The notes under the pieces are model-generated. The model ran no database searches and had not been told where the DNA came from. It saw only the letters and a list, made by a program, of their open reading frames with translations. Source: a bacterium (lineage in GTDB: Bacteria > SZUA-79 > Acidulodesulfobacterales > Acidulodesulfobacteraceae). From it: a DNA stretch of 25,482 bases. Of the stretch, positions 6,227 through 14,653 are shown piece by piece (the first letter of the stretch is position 1; each line of letters starts with the position of its first letter). Where the stretch lies: contig JAJYJN010000009.1 in NCBI GenBank assembly GCA_021789455.1, positions 1-25,482 on the forward strand, read 5' to 3'. A program made the translations under genes and the position numbers.

Positions 6227-7432
6227 ATGCCGTCAATTGCCGATTTATTAAAAACAACCGTGGACCAGGGGGCTTCCGATCTTCATATAGCGGCGGGAAC
6301 GCCTCCGCAAATAAGGCTTAGGGGCTCTCTTGCTCCTCTCAATTTTCCCGTGCTTTCGCCTTCCGATACGCAGGGTCTGTGTTACAGCGTTATTACCGAC
6401 CTGCAGAAAAAAAAGTTCGAAGAAACGCACGAGCTGGATTTTTCTTTCAGCCAGAAAGGGGTTTCGCGGTTCAGGGGCAATTTATATTACGACAGGGGCG
6501 CGGTCGCAGGGGCGTTCAGGGTTATACCCCATGAGATTCCTTCTATCGATTTGCTGGGTCTCCCGCCCATGATAAGGGAAATTATCAAATCTCCGAGGGG
6601 GCTCATACTCGTTACCGGACCTACGGGTTCGGGTAAAACAACCACTCTTGCTTCCATGATAGATGCGATAAACCAGACAAGGCATGAACATATAATTACT
6701 ATCGAAGACCCTATAGAATATGTATTCCCGCATAAAGGATGCCTTGTTAACCAGAGAGAGATAGGACAGGATTCAAGCAGTTTCTCGGAGGCGTTAAGGC
6801 ATATATTGAGAGAAGACCCGGATGTAGTTCTCGTCGGCGAAATAAGGGACATGGAAACCATGGAAGCCGCCCTTACCATTGCCGAGACCGGACACCTTAC
6901 TTTCGGAACGCTTCACACTAATTCCGCCGTTCAAACTATAAGCAGGGTCATAGATATATTTCCTCCTAACCAGCAGCCGGAGGTGAGGTCGTCGCTTTCC
7001 TTGTCCCTCGTTGCGGTACTGTCGCAAACCCTTATACCGAGGGTAGATACTTCAGGCAGAGTGCTGGCGGCGGAATTGATGATACCAAACGCCGCGATAA
7101 GAAATCTGATAAGAGAAAATAAAATTCATCAGATTTATTCGCAGCTTCAGCTCGGACAGGAAAAGTTCGGCATGCAGACGCTGAATCAGGCGCTTGCGTC
7201 GCTAGTAAATAAAAGAATAATAAGCGAAGAAGACGCATACAACAGATCGTCCGACATAGAAGAATTAAAGCAGGCTATAAGTTCCGGAGTGATGTCTAAA
7301 GGCGGATTAATGGGAAATGCCGGGATATCCGTTTCCAATAACTCCGGACAGAGTGCTATGGGTTCTATGGCAGGCAGGCCGGATGCGGACGGGGATAAAC
7401 CTTTTTCGGGAATAGATTTCGGTAATTTATAA
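6227..7432 (+). CDS. pilT: Type IV pilus retraction ATPase PilT
   Basis: Hexameric motor that depolymerises the pilus for twitching motility. 401 residues. N-terminal PAS-like domain with the PilT start pattern (DLLKTTVDQGASDLHIAAG), Walker A GPTGSGKT at 131-138, Asp box IEDPIEYVFPHKGCLVNQRE, Walker B DPDVVLVGEIRD, His box AETGHLTFGTLHTNSA, and the PilT C-terminal signature AIRNLIRENKIHQI (AIRNLIRE motif, needed for retraction in studied PilTs). There is no zinc tetracysteine, which separates it from PilB. After about residue 355 there is a Gly/Ser/Asn/Met-rich tail of about 45 residues that most PilTs (340-370 aa) lack. AAGGAG precedes the ATG at good spacing. pilC follows after 14 nt. Confidence 0.95.
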   Translation: MPSIADLLKTTVDQGASDLHIAAGTPPQIRLRGSLAPLNFPVLSPSDTQGLCYSVITDLQKKKFEETHELDFSFSQKGVSRFRGNLYYDRGAVAGAFRVIPHEIPSIDLLGLPPMIREIIKSPRGLILVTGPTGSGKTTTLASMIDAINQTRHEHIITIEDPIEYVFPHKGCLVNQREIGQDSSSFSEALRHILREDPDVVLVGEIRDMETMEAALTIAETGHLTFGTLHTNSAVQTISRVIDIFPPNQQPEVRSSLSLSLVAVLSQTLIPRVDTSGRVLAAELMIPNAAIRNLIRENKIHQIYSQLQLGQEKFGMQTLNQALASLVNKRIISEEDAYNRSSDIEELKQAISSGVMSKGGLMGNAGISVSNNSGQSAMGSMAGRPDADGDKPFSGIDFGNL

Positions 7433-7446
7433 TCGGAGGCGGGTAG

Positions 7447-8673
7447 ATGGCGACCTATCAATGGAAAGGCAAAAAGCACACGGGAGAATATTTAAAGGGG
7501 GAAATTACCGCCGAAAATTATCAGCAGGTGATTGAAGAGATAAGAAAGAAGGATGCTTATCCTATAAGCGTAAAGAAAAAAAGCGAATTTTTCACGTTAA
7601 GCCTTCACGCACAAAAAGAAATCAGCCCGAATACCAAAATAAGCGACAATAATCTCATAGTTTTTACCAGGCAGTTTTCTTCTTTGATAGAATCCGGAGT
7701 GCCTATACTTCAAGGCTTGACCATAATGATAGAACAGCAAAAAAATAAAGAATTAAAAGGCATCCTTATAAAAATAAGGGAAGGCATAGAAAGCGGAGCG
7801 TCTTTGTCGGACAGCCTTAGAAAATTCCCCAAGGTTTTTAACGATTTATATGTTAATCTTGTGGAATCCGGCGAAAAAGGCGGAGTTTTAGACAGGGTTT
7901 TCAAAAGGCTTTCGGTATATTTCGAGAAAATATTAAAGCTGAAAAGAAAGATTAAAGGGGCGATGATATATCCGATAGTAGTTTTGAGCGTCGCAATCGG
8001 AGTTATCGTTATTCTTATGACTTTCGTTATTCCCGTATTCGCAAATCTCTTTTCAAGCGTTGGAGCAAAATTACCGGCTCTTACCAGAGACGTTATAGGT
8101 TTCTCGGATTTTATGAGGTCGTATATACTTTATATAATAATTGCGTTAGGCGCTGCGATATTCGCCCTCAAGGCTTATCACAAAAAAGAAAGCGGGAAGA
8201 GAAATATCGACAGGATCGTCCTTAAAATACCGGTTATCGGAATCCTGCTTAAAAAAGTCGCCATAGCAAGATTCGCAAGAACTCTTTCTACTATGGTAGA
8301 AAGCGGAGTGCCTATACTTGCAGGACTTGCCATAGTTTCTAAAACAAGCGGCAATAAAATCATAGAAGAGTCTTTAATGCAGACTAAAGAAGATGTTTCT
8401 TCCGGTTCGCCTTTAAGCGCCGCTTTGAATAAAACCAAACTGTTCCCGCCTCTCGTTATCCAGATGGTTATGGTCGGTGAAAAAACCGGAAATCTCGACG
8501 CTATGCTTGCCAAAGTTGCCGATTATTACGACGAGGAAGTCGATAATGCCGTCAATAACCTGACGCAGATGCTGGAGCCGGCGCTGATAATATTTCTCGG
8601 CGTAGTCGTAGGAACGCTGGTCGTCGCTATGTATCTTCCGATATTCAATCTCGGAAAAGCTATTAAGGGATGA
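7447..8673 (+). CDS. pilC: Type IV pilus inner-membrane platform protein PilC (GspF family)
   Basis: Inner-membrane assembly platform that couples the PilB/PilT motors to pilin insertion and removal. 408 residues, typical length. It starts with the PilC-type MATYQWKGKKHTGEYLKGEI, then two GspF cytoplasmic domains (about 65-190 and 268-390), each with the repeated pattern LIESGVPILQGL / MVESGVPILAGL and ESGEKGG / MVGEKTGNLD. Three membrane segments: about 172-202, 224-245 and 378-406. GGAGG lies 8-12 nt before the ATG. Its TGA overlaps the pilS ATG (ATGA), so motor platform and sensor kinase are translationally coupled. Confidence 0.95.
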   Translation: MATYQWKGKKHTGEYLKGEITAENYQQVIEEIRKKDAYPISVKKKSEFFTLSLHAQKEISPNTKISDNNLIVFTRQFSSLIESGVPILQGLTIMIEQQKNKELKGILIKIREGIESGASLSDSLRKFPKVFNDLYVNLVESGEKGGVLDRVFKRLSVYFEKILKLKRKIKGAMIYPIVVLSVAIGVIVILMTFVIPVFANLFSSVGAKLPALTRDVIGFSDFMRSYILYIIIALGAAIFALKAYHKKESGKRNIDRIVLKIPVIGILLKKVAIARFARTLSTMVESGVPILAGLAIVSKTSGNKIIEESLMQTKEDVSSGSPLSAALNKTKLFPPLVIQMVMVGEKTGNLDAMLAKVADYYDEEVDNAVNNLTQMLEPALIIFLGVVVGTLVVAMYLPIFNLGKAIKG

Positions 8674-10388
8674 AGAACGATTATAAAAGCGTTTACAGGG
8701 ACATATACGGCAAGATAAGATTTACGATAATTTTCAGAATCCTTGCATTTTCGGTAATTATCCTCGCCTATATTCTGGCGAATTTTAAAAATATAGTCCG
8801 TTATTCCGCTTCCGTTTATTTATTTATAGCTTCGGCTATACTTCTGACCTCGATTTACTACGCAATTCTCATTTATCTCAAAAAAAAAGAAAATTACAGG
8901 TTTTTAATATATTTTGCTTTTGTCCAGCTGTTTGCCGATTTTATTTTTATATCTTTTATAGTTTTATTTAACGGGGGCATAAACGATAAATTTATTTTCT
9001 TATATTATTTATTAATATTAATTTCCGGATTTATTTTTTTAAAAACCGGGGTAATGATATCCGGTATCGCATCGGCTATAGCTATCGGACTGTCTGCGGA
9101 TTTACAGTATTATTTCGATATAGGATACCACTCCTATTTTTTTTATAATCCCGATAAGCTGTTATTTATAACAAGCACGAATATACTCGGTGTTTTAATA
9201 TTCAGCTGGCTTCTGTACCGTTTTTCCGGGGAACTGGGTATGCTGAGCGACACGATTGTCGAAAGGGATGAATTTATAAAAAATTCACAAAATTTTAACA
9301 GGGAGTTGTTTAACAGCTTTTCGCAGGGAATTATAGTTCTCGACGAAGGCTATTCTGTTATTTTTTTGAACGCCGCCGCCGCCGGCATGCTTAATTTAAA
9401 TTCCCTAGAGGTAGATTTTAAGCATAAATCCGGCATTCTGCATAAGTTTAACGTGAAAATAACCGATATTTTTGAAAATTTTCCGACGGATTTATTAGAA
9501 ATAAAAGAAACATATTCCGAAAATTATCCGAAACGTTTTGAATTAAACCATAAAAATATGGTTTTAGGGTTCGGTATGACCAAACTGGAAACGGCAGGGC
9601 ATAGAATAGGCAGGTATATTTTGTTATTCAGGGATATAACGTATATAAAACAGCTGGAATTGGAGTCTAAGATTAACGAAGGGCTGACGACCGCCGGAAA
9701 GCTTGCCGGATGGCTTGCGCACGAAATAAGAAACCCGCTTTCCGCTATAAACACGTCTATTTATGTTCTAAGTTCCGAAAATATGGACTGCAAAGAAGGC
9801 GATTACGCCAGATTAATGGGCATTATATCAACCGAAGTGCGTAAATTGGATAATCTGGTAAACGATTTTTTAGGTTTTGTAAAAATAAAGTCTAAAACTA
9901 TAGGCGGAAACGTAAATTTTGAAAAAATCAACGTATTTTTATTCCTTGAAGAATCAGCGTCGAGATATGCTTTTAACTCTATCAAAATACATAACAGCGT
10001 CGGAAAGGATGCGGAAATATTTTCGGAAAAAAGCAGGATAGGACAGATATTTGCAAATATAATTCAAAATGCCGCACAATCCATAGAAAGAAAGGCGCCG
10101 CGCGTTAAAAACGGCAAACGTGAGACGGGAATTATAAGGTTCGGTTCAAAAAAGATAAAAAACGGGCCGGATAAAAATTATATTTCCATAAGCGTTTCGG
10201 ATAACGGGGAAGGAATGGACGATTTTACCCGTAAAAATGCTTTCAAGCCTCTTTTTACTACTAAAGAAAACGGTTTCGGATTAGGACTGTCCATAGTCCA
10301 TTCGATAACGGAAAGTTTGGGCGGAGAAGCAAGCATAATAAGCAGGGCAGGAAGGGGAACCTTAATAAGAATAAACATACCGTCTTAA
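8670..10388 (+). CDS. pilS: PilS-type sensor histidine kinase (NtrB-like)
   Basis: Membrane sensor kinase that should phosphorylate the adjacent PilR. 572 residues. Six N-terminal transmembrane helices (about 17-38, 46-70, 77-100, 107-125, 127-145, 163-187), the arrangement of PilS proteins, which in Pseudomonas sense PilA level in the membrane. A PAS-like domain follows (about 205-325). HisKA: AGWLAHEIRNPLSAINTSIY with the phosphoacceptor His at 351. HATPase_c: N-box IFANIIQNAAQSIE, G1 DNGEGM, F-box FKPLFTTK, G2 GFGLGLSIVHSI. All catalytic motifs are intact. The ATG overlaps the pilC stop; pilR begins 11 nt after its TAA. Named by position and architecture; the stimulus is inferred from homologues. 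Confidence 0.88.
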   Translation: MKNDYKSVYRDIYGKIRFTIIFRILAFSVIILAYILANFKNIVRYSASVYLFIASAILLTSIYYAILIYLKKKENYRFLIYFAFVQLFADFIFISFIVLFNGGINDKFIFLYYLLILISGFIFLKTGVMISGIASAIAIGLSADLQYYFDIGYHSYFFYNPDKLLFITSTNILGVLIFSWLLYRFSGELGMLSDTIVERDEFIKNSQNFNRELFNSFSQGIIVLDEGYSVIFLNAAAAGMLNLNSLEVDFKHKSGILHKFNVKITDIFENFPTDLLEIKETYSENYPKRFELNHKNMVLGFGMTKLETAGHRIGRYILLFRDITYIKQLELESKINEGLTTAGKLAGWLAHEIRNPLSAINTSIYVLSSENMDCKEGDYARLMGIISTEVRKLDNLVNDFLGFVKIKSKTIGGNVNFEKINVFLFLEESASRYAFNSIKIHNSVGKDAEIFSEKSRIGQIFANIIQNAAQSIERKAPRVKNGKRETGIIRFGSKKIKNGPDKNYISISVSDNGEGMDDFTRKNAFKPLFTTKENGFGLGLSIVHSITESLGGEASIISRAGRGTLIRINIPS

Positions 10389-10399
10389 TTTAATTTAAA

Positions 10400-11914
10400 A
10401 TGGAAAATGAACCTAAAATATTAATAATAGACGACGAAAAGTCCATACTTGAATCGTTAAAAATACTTCTTAAACTGGAAGGATACGATATTTTTACCGT
10501 CGAAAGCGTAAGTTCGGCAATAAAACTTATCGACGAAAAAAATTTTAATTTGATTATATCGGATATTAAAATGCCCGATATGTCCGGTATAGATTTCATA
10601 AAATATTTCAGGAAGGAAAAAGCGGATTTTATTTCTAAATATAAGCAGATTCCGGTTATATTAATGACGGCTTATTCCGATATTAAAACAGGAATAGAAG
10701 CAATAAAGCTGGGAGCGTTCGATTATCTGACAAAGCCTTTCGACAATGAAGAATTTAAAATTACCGTCAGAAGAGCATTGGACTATTTTTCGGTTTTTAA
10801 CGAATTAAACGACCTGAAATCGGTTTGTCTTCCGTCAGGCGAAATAAAAGGGGTTTCTAAAGCGATAAAAAACGTCGTAAACGAAATATCGCGCATTTCT
10901 TCGGCTTTTAATAATATCCTAATTACCGGCGAGTCCGGAACCGGAAAAGAACTTGCGGCGAGGCTGGTTTACGAAATTTATTCCAAAAATTCAGGCAGTT
11001 TAAAAAATATTCCTTTCGTGCCCGTTAACCTTGCCGCTATTCCCGATAATCTTATCGAAAGCGAATTGTTCGGTTATGTTAAAGGCGCGTTTACCGGTGC
11101 GGAATCCGATAAAATGGGGCTGATAAAATATGCGGACGGAGGAATTCTTTTTTTAGACGAAATAGGCGATTTGCCATTAAGCGTTCAGGTTAAACTATTA
11201 AGGGTTTTACAGGAGAAGGTATATAGAAGATTAGGCTCCAATAAGGAAGAATCTGCGGGGATTAAAATAATTGCCGCAACGAACAAGGACTTGGGCTCAT
11301 TAATATCCGCCGGAAAATTCAGGGACGATTTATATTACAGGTTAAATACCATAAATATCGAGATGCCTCCGTTAAGGGAGCATAAAGAAGATATCCCTAC
11401 GCTGATTTCTTATTTTATAAAAAAGTTTTCGAAGACGATAGATTCTATTTCCAGGGAGGCGCTGTCTGCCCTCATGGATTACGATTACCCCGGAAACACC
11501 AGAGAGCTTGAAAATCTCATAGAAAGAGCTTGTATTTACTGCGAAGGAGGGGATATATCCGGCGGGGATGCGCAGAAAGAAATAAGCGCTGAATGTCTTC
11601 CCGATTATATATTTAATAACGCGGAGAAAGAAAAAAGCCCGGCGTCTGCAAAAAATGAAACCGGAGTTTTTGAAAAAAATTACGAATTTAAAGAAACAGG
11701 CGGCGAAATTTATATGGCCGAGATAGCGGATATATTCGACCGCATTAATAGAAATAGAAATATATCGCTTCCGGATTTCATGAAAGAAGTAGAAAAATAT
11801 ATAGCGGCAAACAGGATAAAAAAGGAAAATTCTAAATTGGAAGCCGCAAAAAGTTTAGGGTTGTCGCTTAGGTCTTTAAGATATATACTTTCTAAAAGCG
11901 GTAATAACGGATAA
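10400..11914 (+). CDS. pilR: PilR-type sigma-54-dependent response regulator (NtrC family)
   Basis: Enhancer-binding activator of RNA polymerase-sigma54. 504 residues. Receiver domain with acidic pair near 11-12, phosphoacceptor Asp55 (SDIKMPDMSG) and the Lys of FDYLTKPFD; AAA+ domain with Walker A GESGTGKE at 177-184, the sigma54-contact loop GAFTGA at 229-234, Walker B GGILFLDEIGDLPL, and RLN/R-finger region; C-terminal Fis-type helix-turn-helix at about 472-500 (LEAAKSLGLSLRSLRYILSK). A charged linker of about 80 residues separates AAA+ and HTH, longer than in many NtrC proteins. Its usual target is pilA, which is not in this window. No Shine-Dalgarno is visible before the ATG (TTAATTTAAA), despite the short gap to pilS. 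It could be a general NtrC-type regulator, but context favours PilR. Confidence 0.88.
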   Translation: MENEPKILIIDDEKSILESLKILLKLEGYDIFTVESVSSAIKLIDEKNFNLIISDIKMPDMSGIDFIKYFRKEKADFISKYKQIPVILMTAYSDIKTGIEAIKLGAFDYLTKPFDNEEFKITVRRALDYFSVFNELNDLKSVCLPSGEIKGVSKAIKNVVNEISRISSAFNNILITGESGTGKELAARLVYEIYSKNSGSLKNIPFVPVNLAAIPDNLIESELFGYVKGAFTGAESDKMGLIKYADGGILFLDEIGDLPLSVQVKLLRVLQEKVYRRLGSNKEESAGIKIIAATNKDLGSLISAGKFRDDLYYRLNTINIEMPPLREHKEDIPTLISYFIKKFSKTIDSISREALSALMDYDYPGNTRELENLIERACIYCEGGDISGGDAQKEISAECLPDYIFNNAEKEKSPASAKNETGVFEKNYEFKETGGEIYMAEIADIFDRINRNRNISLPDFMKEVEKYIAANRIKKENSKLEAAKSLGLSLRSLRYILSKSGNNG

Positions 11915-11924
11915 TAATATATAT

Positions 11925-12695
11925 ATGAATTATTTAATGGTTTTTGAATATTGCGGAACGGATTATAACGGCTGGCAGGCTCAAAACAGCGTTAAAGCGC
12001 CTCCGGGAAATAAAACCGTAGAAAGCGAAATACTGAAAGCCATAAAAATTATTACGAAATTTGACGTAAAGTTATTCGTTTCGGGGAGAACGGACGCAGG
12101 CGTTCACGCTTTAAATCAGGTTGCCAATTTTAAACTTCCTTTTTATTATGATTTAACAAGGTTTAAAAATGCGCTAAACGGAATTCTGCCCCGCGACATA
12201 TCGGTAAAGAACGTGGAAATAGTCCATAATTCGTTCCATGCGACGTACGATACTATTTCGAAAACGTATCTTTATAAAATAAATTCCGGATTCAGGAGTC
12301 CGTTGTTATCGGACAAGTCGTGGTTCGTTAAAGAAGAATTGAATATCGGCCTGATGAACGAATCCGCAGATATTTTTCTGGGAAGAAATAATTTTTTTAA
12401 TTTTGCGAAAAGAGAAAGAAGAGAAAAAAACAAAAATTATCACAGGGTAATTACCGGAATAGAAATCTGCCGGAAAAATTACGGATTCGATATATTTATA
12501 GAGGGAGAAGGTTTTTTAAGGCATATGGTAAGAAGAATAGTCGGGGTTATAATTTTATGCGGAACCGGAAAAATGGATATTGACCGCCCGGCCGATATGC
12601 TTAAAGGAGAAAATCAAGCGCGTAATGTTATATGCGCTCCGGCTTGCGGGCTTTTTTTATATTCAGTAAGATACGGACATAAAATTTATTGTTGA
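11925..12695 (+). CDS. truA: tRNA pseudouridine(38-40) synthase
   Basis: Isomerises uridines 38-40 in the anticodon stem-loop of many tRNAs. 256 residues, typical length. It opens with YLMVFEYCGTDYNGWQAQ and has the catalytic loop SGRTDAGVHALNQVANF with the nucleophilic Asp at 57. Later blocks: AxYDTISKTYLYKI (here HATYDTISKTYLYKI), NFFNFAKRER and GEGFLRHMVRRIVGVII, all TruA family hallmarks. It follows pilR by 10 nt and ends in a TGA embedded in the next promoter's -35 box. No Shine-Dalgarno is seen before the ATG, only AT repeats. Its placement after pilR occupies the position where many relatives have pilA. Confidence 0.95.
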   Translation: MNYLMVFEYCGTDYNGWQAQNSVKAPPGNKTVESEILKAIKIITKFDVKLFVSGRTDAGVHALNQVANFKLPFYYDLTRFKNALNGILPRDISVKNVEIVHNSFHATYDTISKTYLYKINSGFRSPLLSDKSWFVKEELNIGLMNESADIFLGRNNFFNFAKRERREKNKNYHRVITGIEICRKNYGFDIFIEGEGFLRHMVRRIVGVIILCGTGKMDIDRPADMLKGENQARNVICAPACGLFLYSVRYGHKIYC

Positions 12696-12720
12696 TATTT
12701 TATTAAGTTTCATTTATAAT
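12692..12720 (+). promoter_or_regulatory. Predicted sigma-70-type promoter of the rimP-nusA-infB operon
   Basis: TTGATA (12692-12697, 5 of 6) and TATAAT (12715-12720, 6 of 6) are exactly 17 nt apart. The -35 includes the truA TGA stop (12693-12695). A second TATAAT lies at 12725-12730 but has no good -35. The expected transcription start near 12727 leaves a leader of about 70 nt before rimP, which contains the terminator hairpin at 12768-12798. Confidence 0.72.
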
Positions 12721-12767
12721 TCTATATAATAGTATATAAAAAAGATTTTACGACAGGGTTTTTATAT

Positions 12768-12798
12768 AAAAGTGGGTTATACCCGCTTTTTTTGTTTT
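12768..12798 (+). terminator. Intrinsic terminator in the rimP leader (probable attenuator)
   Basis: A 9-bp stem pairs 12768-12776 (AAAAGTGGG) with 12782-12790 (CCCGCTTTT), with one G-U pair and a 5-nt loop TTATA. Seven Ts (12787-12793) then GTTTT follow. The tract ends directly before the rimP ATG at 12799, so no promoter fits between the terminator and rimP. Because a strong promoter lies 48 nt upstream of the hairpin, rimP-nusA-infB expression should require readthrough. Confidence 0.75.
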
Positions 12799-13278
12799 AT
12801 GCACGAAAATTTAATAAAAGATATAGAAAAAATTATCGAGGATATAGTGCCTTATTACGGTTGTTATCTTGTTGGGGCGGTGTTTTTCCCTGCAAGAAAA
12901 AACAGCGGCGCTATTTTAAGAGTATATGTCGATGCCGAGGGTGGAGTGGGAATATCCGCTTTGTCCGAAATATCTAAAGAATTGAGCATGATTCTGGACG
13001 TCAAAGACATTATAAAATTTAAATACACCCTCGAAGTTTCGTCCCCAGGCATAAACAGGGTATTGTTGAAATTTAACGACTATAAAAAATTTATAGGCAA
13101 AAGAGTAAAGATAGCGTTAAAAAATAAAATAGAAGGCAGAATTAACCTAATAGGGGAGATAAAGGATGCGTCCGGCGAAAACGAAAACCGGGACATCACT
13201 ATTTTCGACGAAATAGAGAATAGACCCAGGACGGTAGGTTTTCGCGATATAAAGAAAGGAAATTTATTAGTAGTATAA
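12799..13278 (+). CDS. rimP: Ribosome maturation factor RimP
   Basis: 30S assembly factor acting in the cytosol. 159 residues from the ATG at 12799. Family features: an N-terminal helix (LIKDIEKIIEDIVPYYG), then LRVYVDAEGGVGI, the ISKELSMILD segment (usually CxxxSRxLSxxLD), and LEVSSPGINRVL, the RimP signature. A C-terminal SH3-like domain begins near KFIGKRVKIAL. An in-frame GTG at 12772 would add nine residues (MGYTRFFCF) encoded by the terminator stem and T-tract, so I reject it as the main start. Neither start has a normal Shine-Dalgarno: the T-tract sits where one would be expected. First gene of rimP-nusA-infB-rbfA. Confidence 0.88.
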   Translation: MHENLIKDIEKIIEDIVPYYGCYLVGAVFFPARKNSGAILRVYVDAEGGVGISALSEISKELSMILDVKDIIKFKYTLEVSSPGINRVLLKFNDYKKFIGKRVKIALKNKIEGRINLIGEIKDASGENENRDITIFDEIENRPRTVGFRDIKKGNLLVV

Positions 13279-13308
13279 TATAAATTTATAAAATTAAGGA
13301 GTCTTAAG

Positions 13309-14604
13309 GTGCCTCAAATTATTATAAACGATTTAAACCCGGTGATAGACCAGGTATCAAAAGATAAAAATATCGACAGATATCTGGTGGTGGAGGCTTT
13401 AGAGCAGGCTATTCTTGCCATAGCCAGAAAAAACCTCGGACAGGGTTATGATTTAGAAGCGCATTTTACGGAGGAAACGGGCGAAATAGAGGTTTTTATG
13501 TTTAAACAGGTGGTAGAAGAAGTTAAAAACGCCAAAATGGAAATATCCCTCGAAGAAGCCCTTAAAGTTGACCCCGATGCCATTATAGGAGACAGCCTCG
13601 GGCTTAAAGTAGAAAAAAATATTTACGGAAGAATAGAAGCGCAGGTTGCAAAGCAGATTATTTTCCAAAAAATAAAAGAAATAGAATATAAAAACATTTT
13701 TAACGAATTTAACGAGAGAAAAGGAGAGATAGTAAGCGGACTCGTAAGAAAGGTCGAAAAGTCGGTGATAATAGTAGATCTCGGAAAAACAGAGGCTATT
13801 CTGCCCAGACAGGAGCAGATATTCAGCGAAACATACAGGCCGCACGACAGGATAAGAGCCGTTCTGTCTAATATTAAAATGGAAAAAGGCGGCCCTAAGC
13901 TTATTCTTTCCCGCGCTTCGGACGAGTTTTTAGCCAAACTTTTCGAGACCGAAGTTCCGGAAATATACGACGGAGCCGTTAAGATAGTGAGAGTTGCAAG
14001 GGCGCCGGGATTCAGGTCCAAGATTGCCGTTGCTACTACCAATAAAGACATAGATCCTGTAGGCGCCTGCGTAGGAATGAGGGGAATAAGGATACAGAGT
14101 ATAACCAACGAGCTTAGAGGCGAAAAAATAGATATTATACCTTATTCGGATAATCCGTCGAAATTCGTCGTAAGCGCTCTGAGTTCGGTTGAAGTTTCAA
14201 ATATTACCGTCAACGAGGATTTAAAGTCTATTACCGTTGTGGTTCCCGACGACCAGCTTGCGCTTGCGATAGGCAAACAGGGTCAAAACGTAAGGCTTGC
14301 TACAAAAATTACAGGTTATAAAATAGACATTTTAAGCGAATCTAAAATTACCTCGAAGGATAAAAACGCATATAAAGACCTTATGGACATTCCCGGAGTC
14401 GGGGAAATTACGGCAAAGCTTTTGTACCAGAACGGCTACTCATCGGCAAACGATATAGCCGGCGCTGATGCGGAAAAATTAGCTAAAGATATTTCCGTGG
14501 ACGCAAAAAAAGCCGGGAAAATTATTAATTCGGCAAACGTTTATTTAGAAAAAGTAAAATCCGATATCGAACTTAAAGAAAAAATAGAACAGGATACTAT
14601 ATAA
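13309..14604 (+). CDS. nusA: Transcription termination/antitermination factor NusA
   Basis: RNA polymerase-associated factor that modulates pausing, intrinsic termination and antitermination. 431 residues. Order: N-terminal RNAP-binding domain (about 1-125), S1 domain ([22 protein letters not shown], about 135-200), KH1 and KH2 ([20 protein letters not shown] then [32 protein letters not shown]), then one helix-hairpin-helix region ([19 protein letters not shown]) of about 60 residues. This is shorter than the two acidic repeats of E. coli NusA. The start is GTG (13309-13311), decided by AAGGAG at 13295-13300, 8 nt upstream. The leader terminator ahead of rimP makes autoregulation plausible. 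infB follows after 49 nt with no ylxR or ylxQ gene between. Confidence 0.96.
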   Translation: MPQIIINDLNPVIDQVSKDKNIDRYLVVEALEQAILAIARKNLGQGYDLEAHFTEETGEIEVFMFKQVVEEVKNAKMEISLEEALKVDPDAIIGDSLGLKVEKNIYGRIEAQVAKQIIFQKIKEIEYKNIFNEFNERKGEIVSGLVRKVEKSVIIVDLGKTEAILPRQEQIFSETYRPHDRIRAVLSNIKMEKGGPKLILSRASDEFLAKLFETEVPEIYDGAVKIVRVARAPGFRSKIAVATTNKDIDPVGACVGMRGIRIQSITNELRGEKIDIIPYSDNPSKFVVSALSSVEVSNITVNEDLKSITVVVPDDQLALAIGKQGQNVRLATKITGYKIDILSESKITSKDKNAYKDLMDIPGVGEITAKLLYQNGYSSANDIAGADAEKLAKDISVDAKKAGKIINSANVYLEKVKSDIELKEKIEQDTI

Positions 14605-14653
14605 AAAGAGAAAGGGCGCCGATTTAATCCGGCTACCTAAAAAAGGAAAAATA

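Noticed and set aside
5401..6650. Near-identical DNA in pilB and pilT around the Walker A region as a repeat
   Set aside because: It reflects the shared ATPase motif of two paralogous genes, with synonymous differences, not a mobile or recent duplication.
12772..12798. Upstream GTG start for rimP adding nine residues
   Set aside because: Those codons are the terminator stem and T-tract, and the added residues (MGYTRFFCF) do not resemble RimP N-termini. ATG at 12799 fits the family.
13623..14108. 161-codon antisense open frame within nusA; similar long antisense frames at 4341-4802, 15320-15766 and 23934-24395
   Set aside because: Each lies opposite a firmly identified gene, has no SD or recognisable domain, and is explained by the codon composition of the sense gene.
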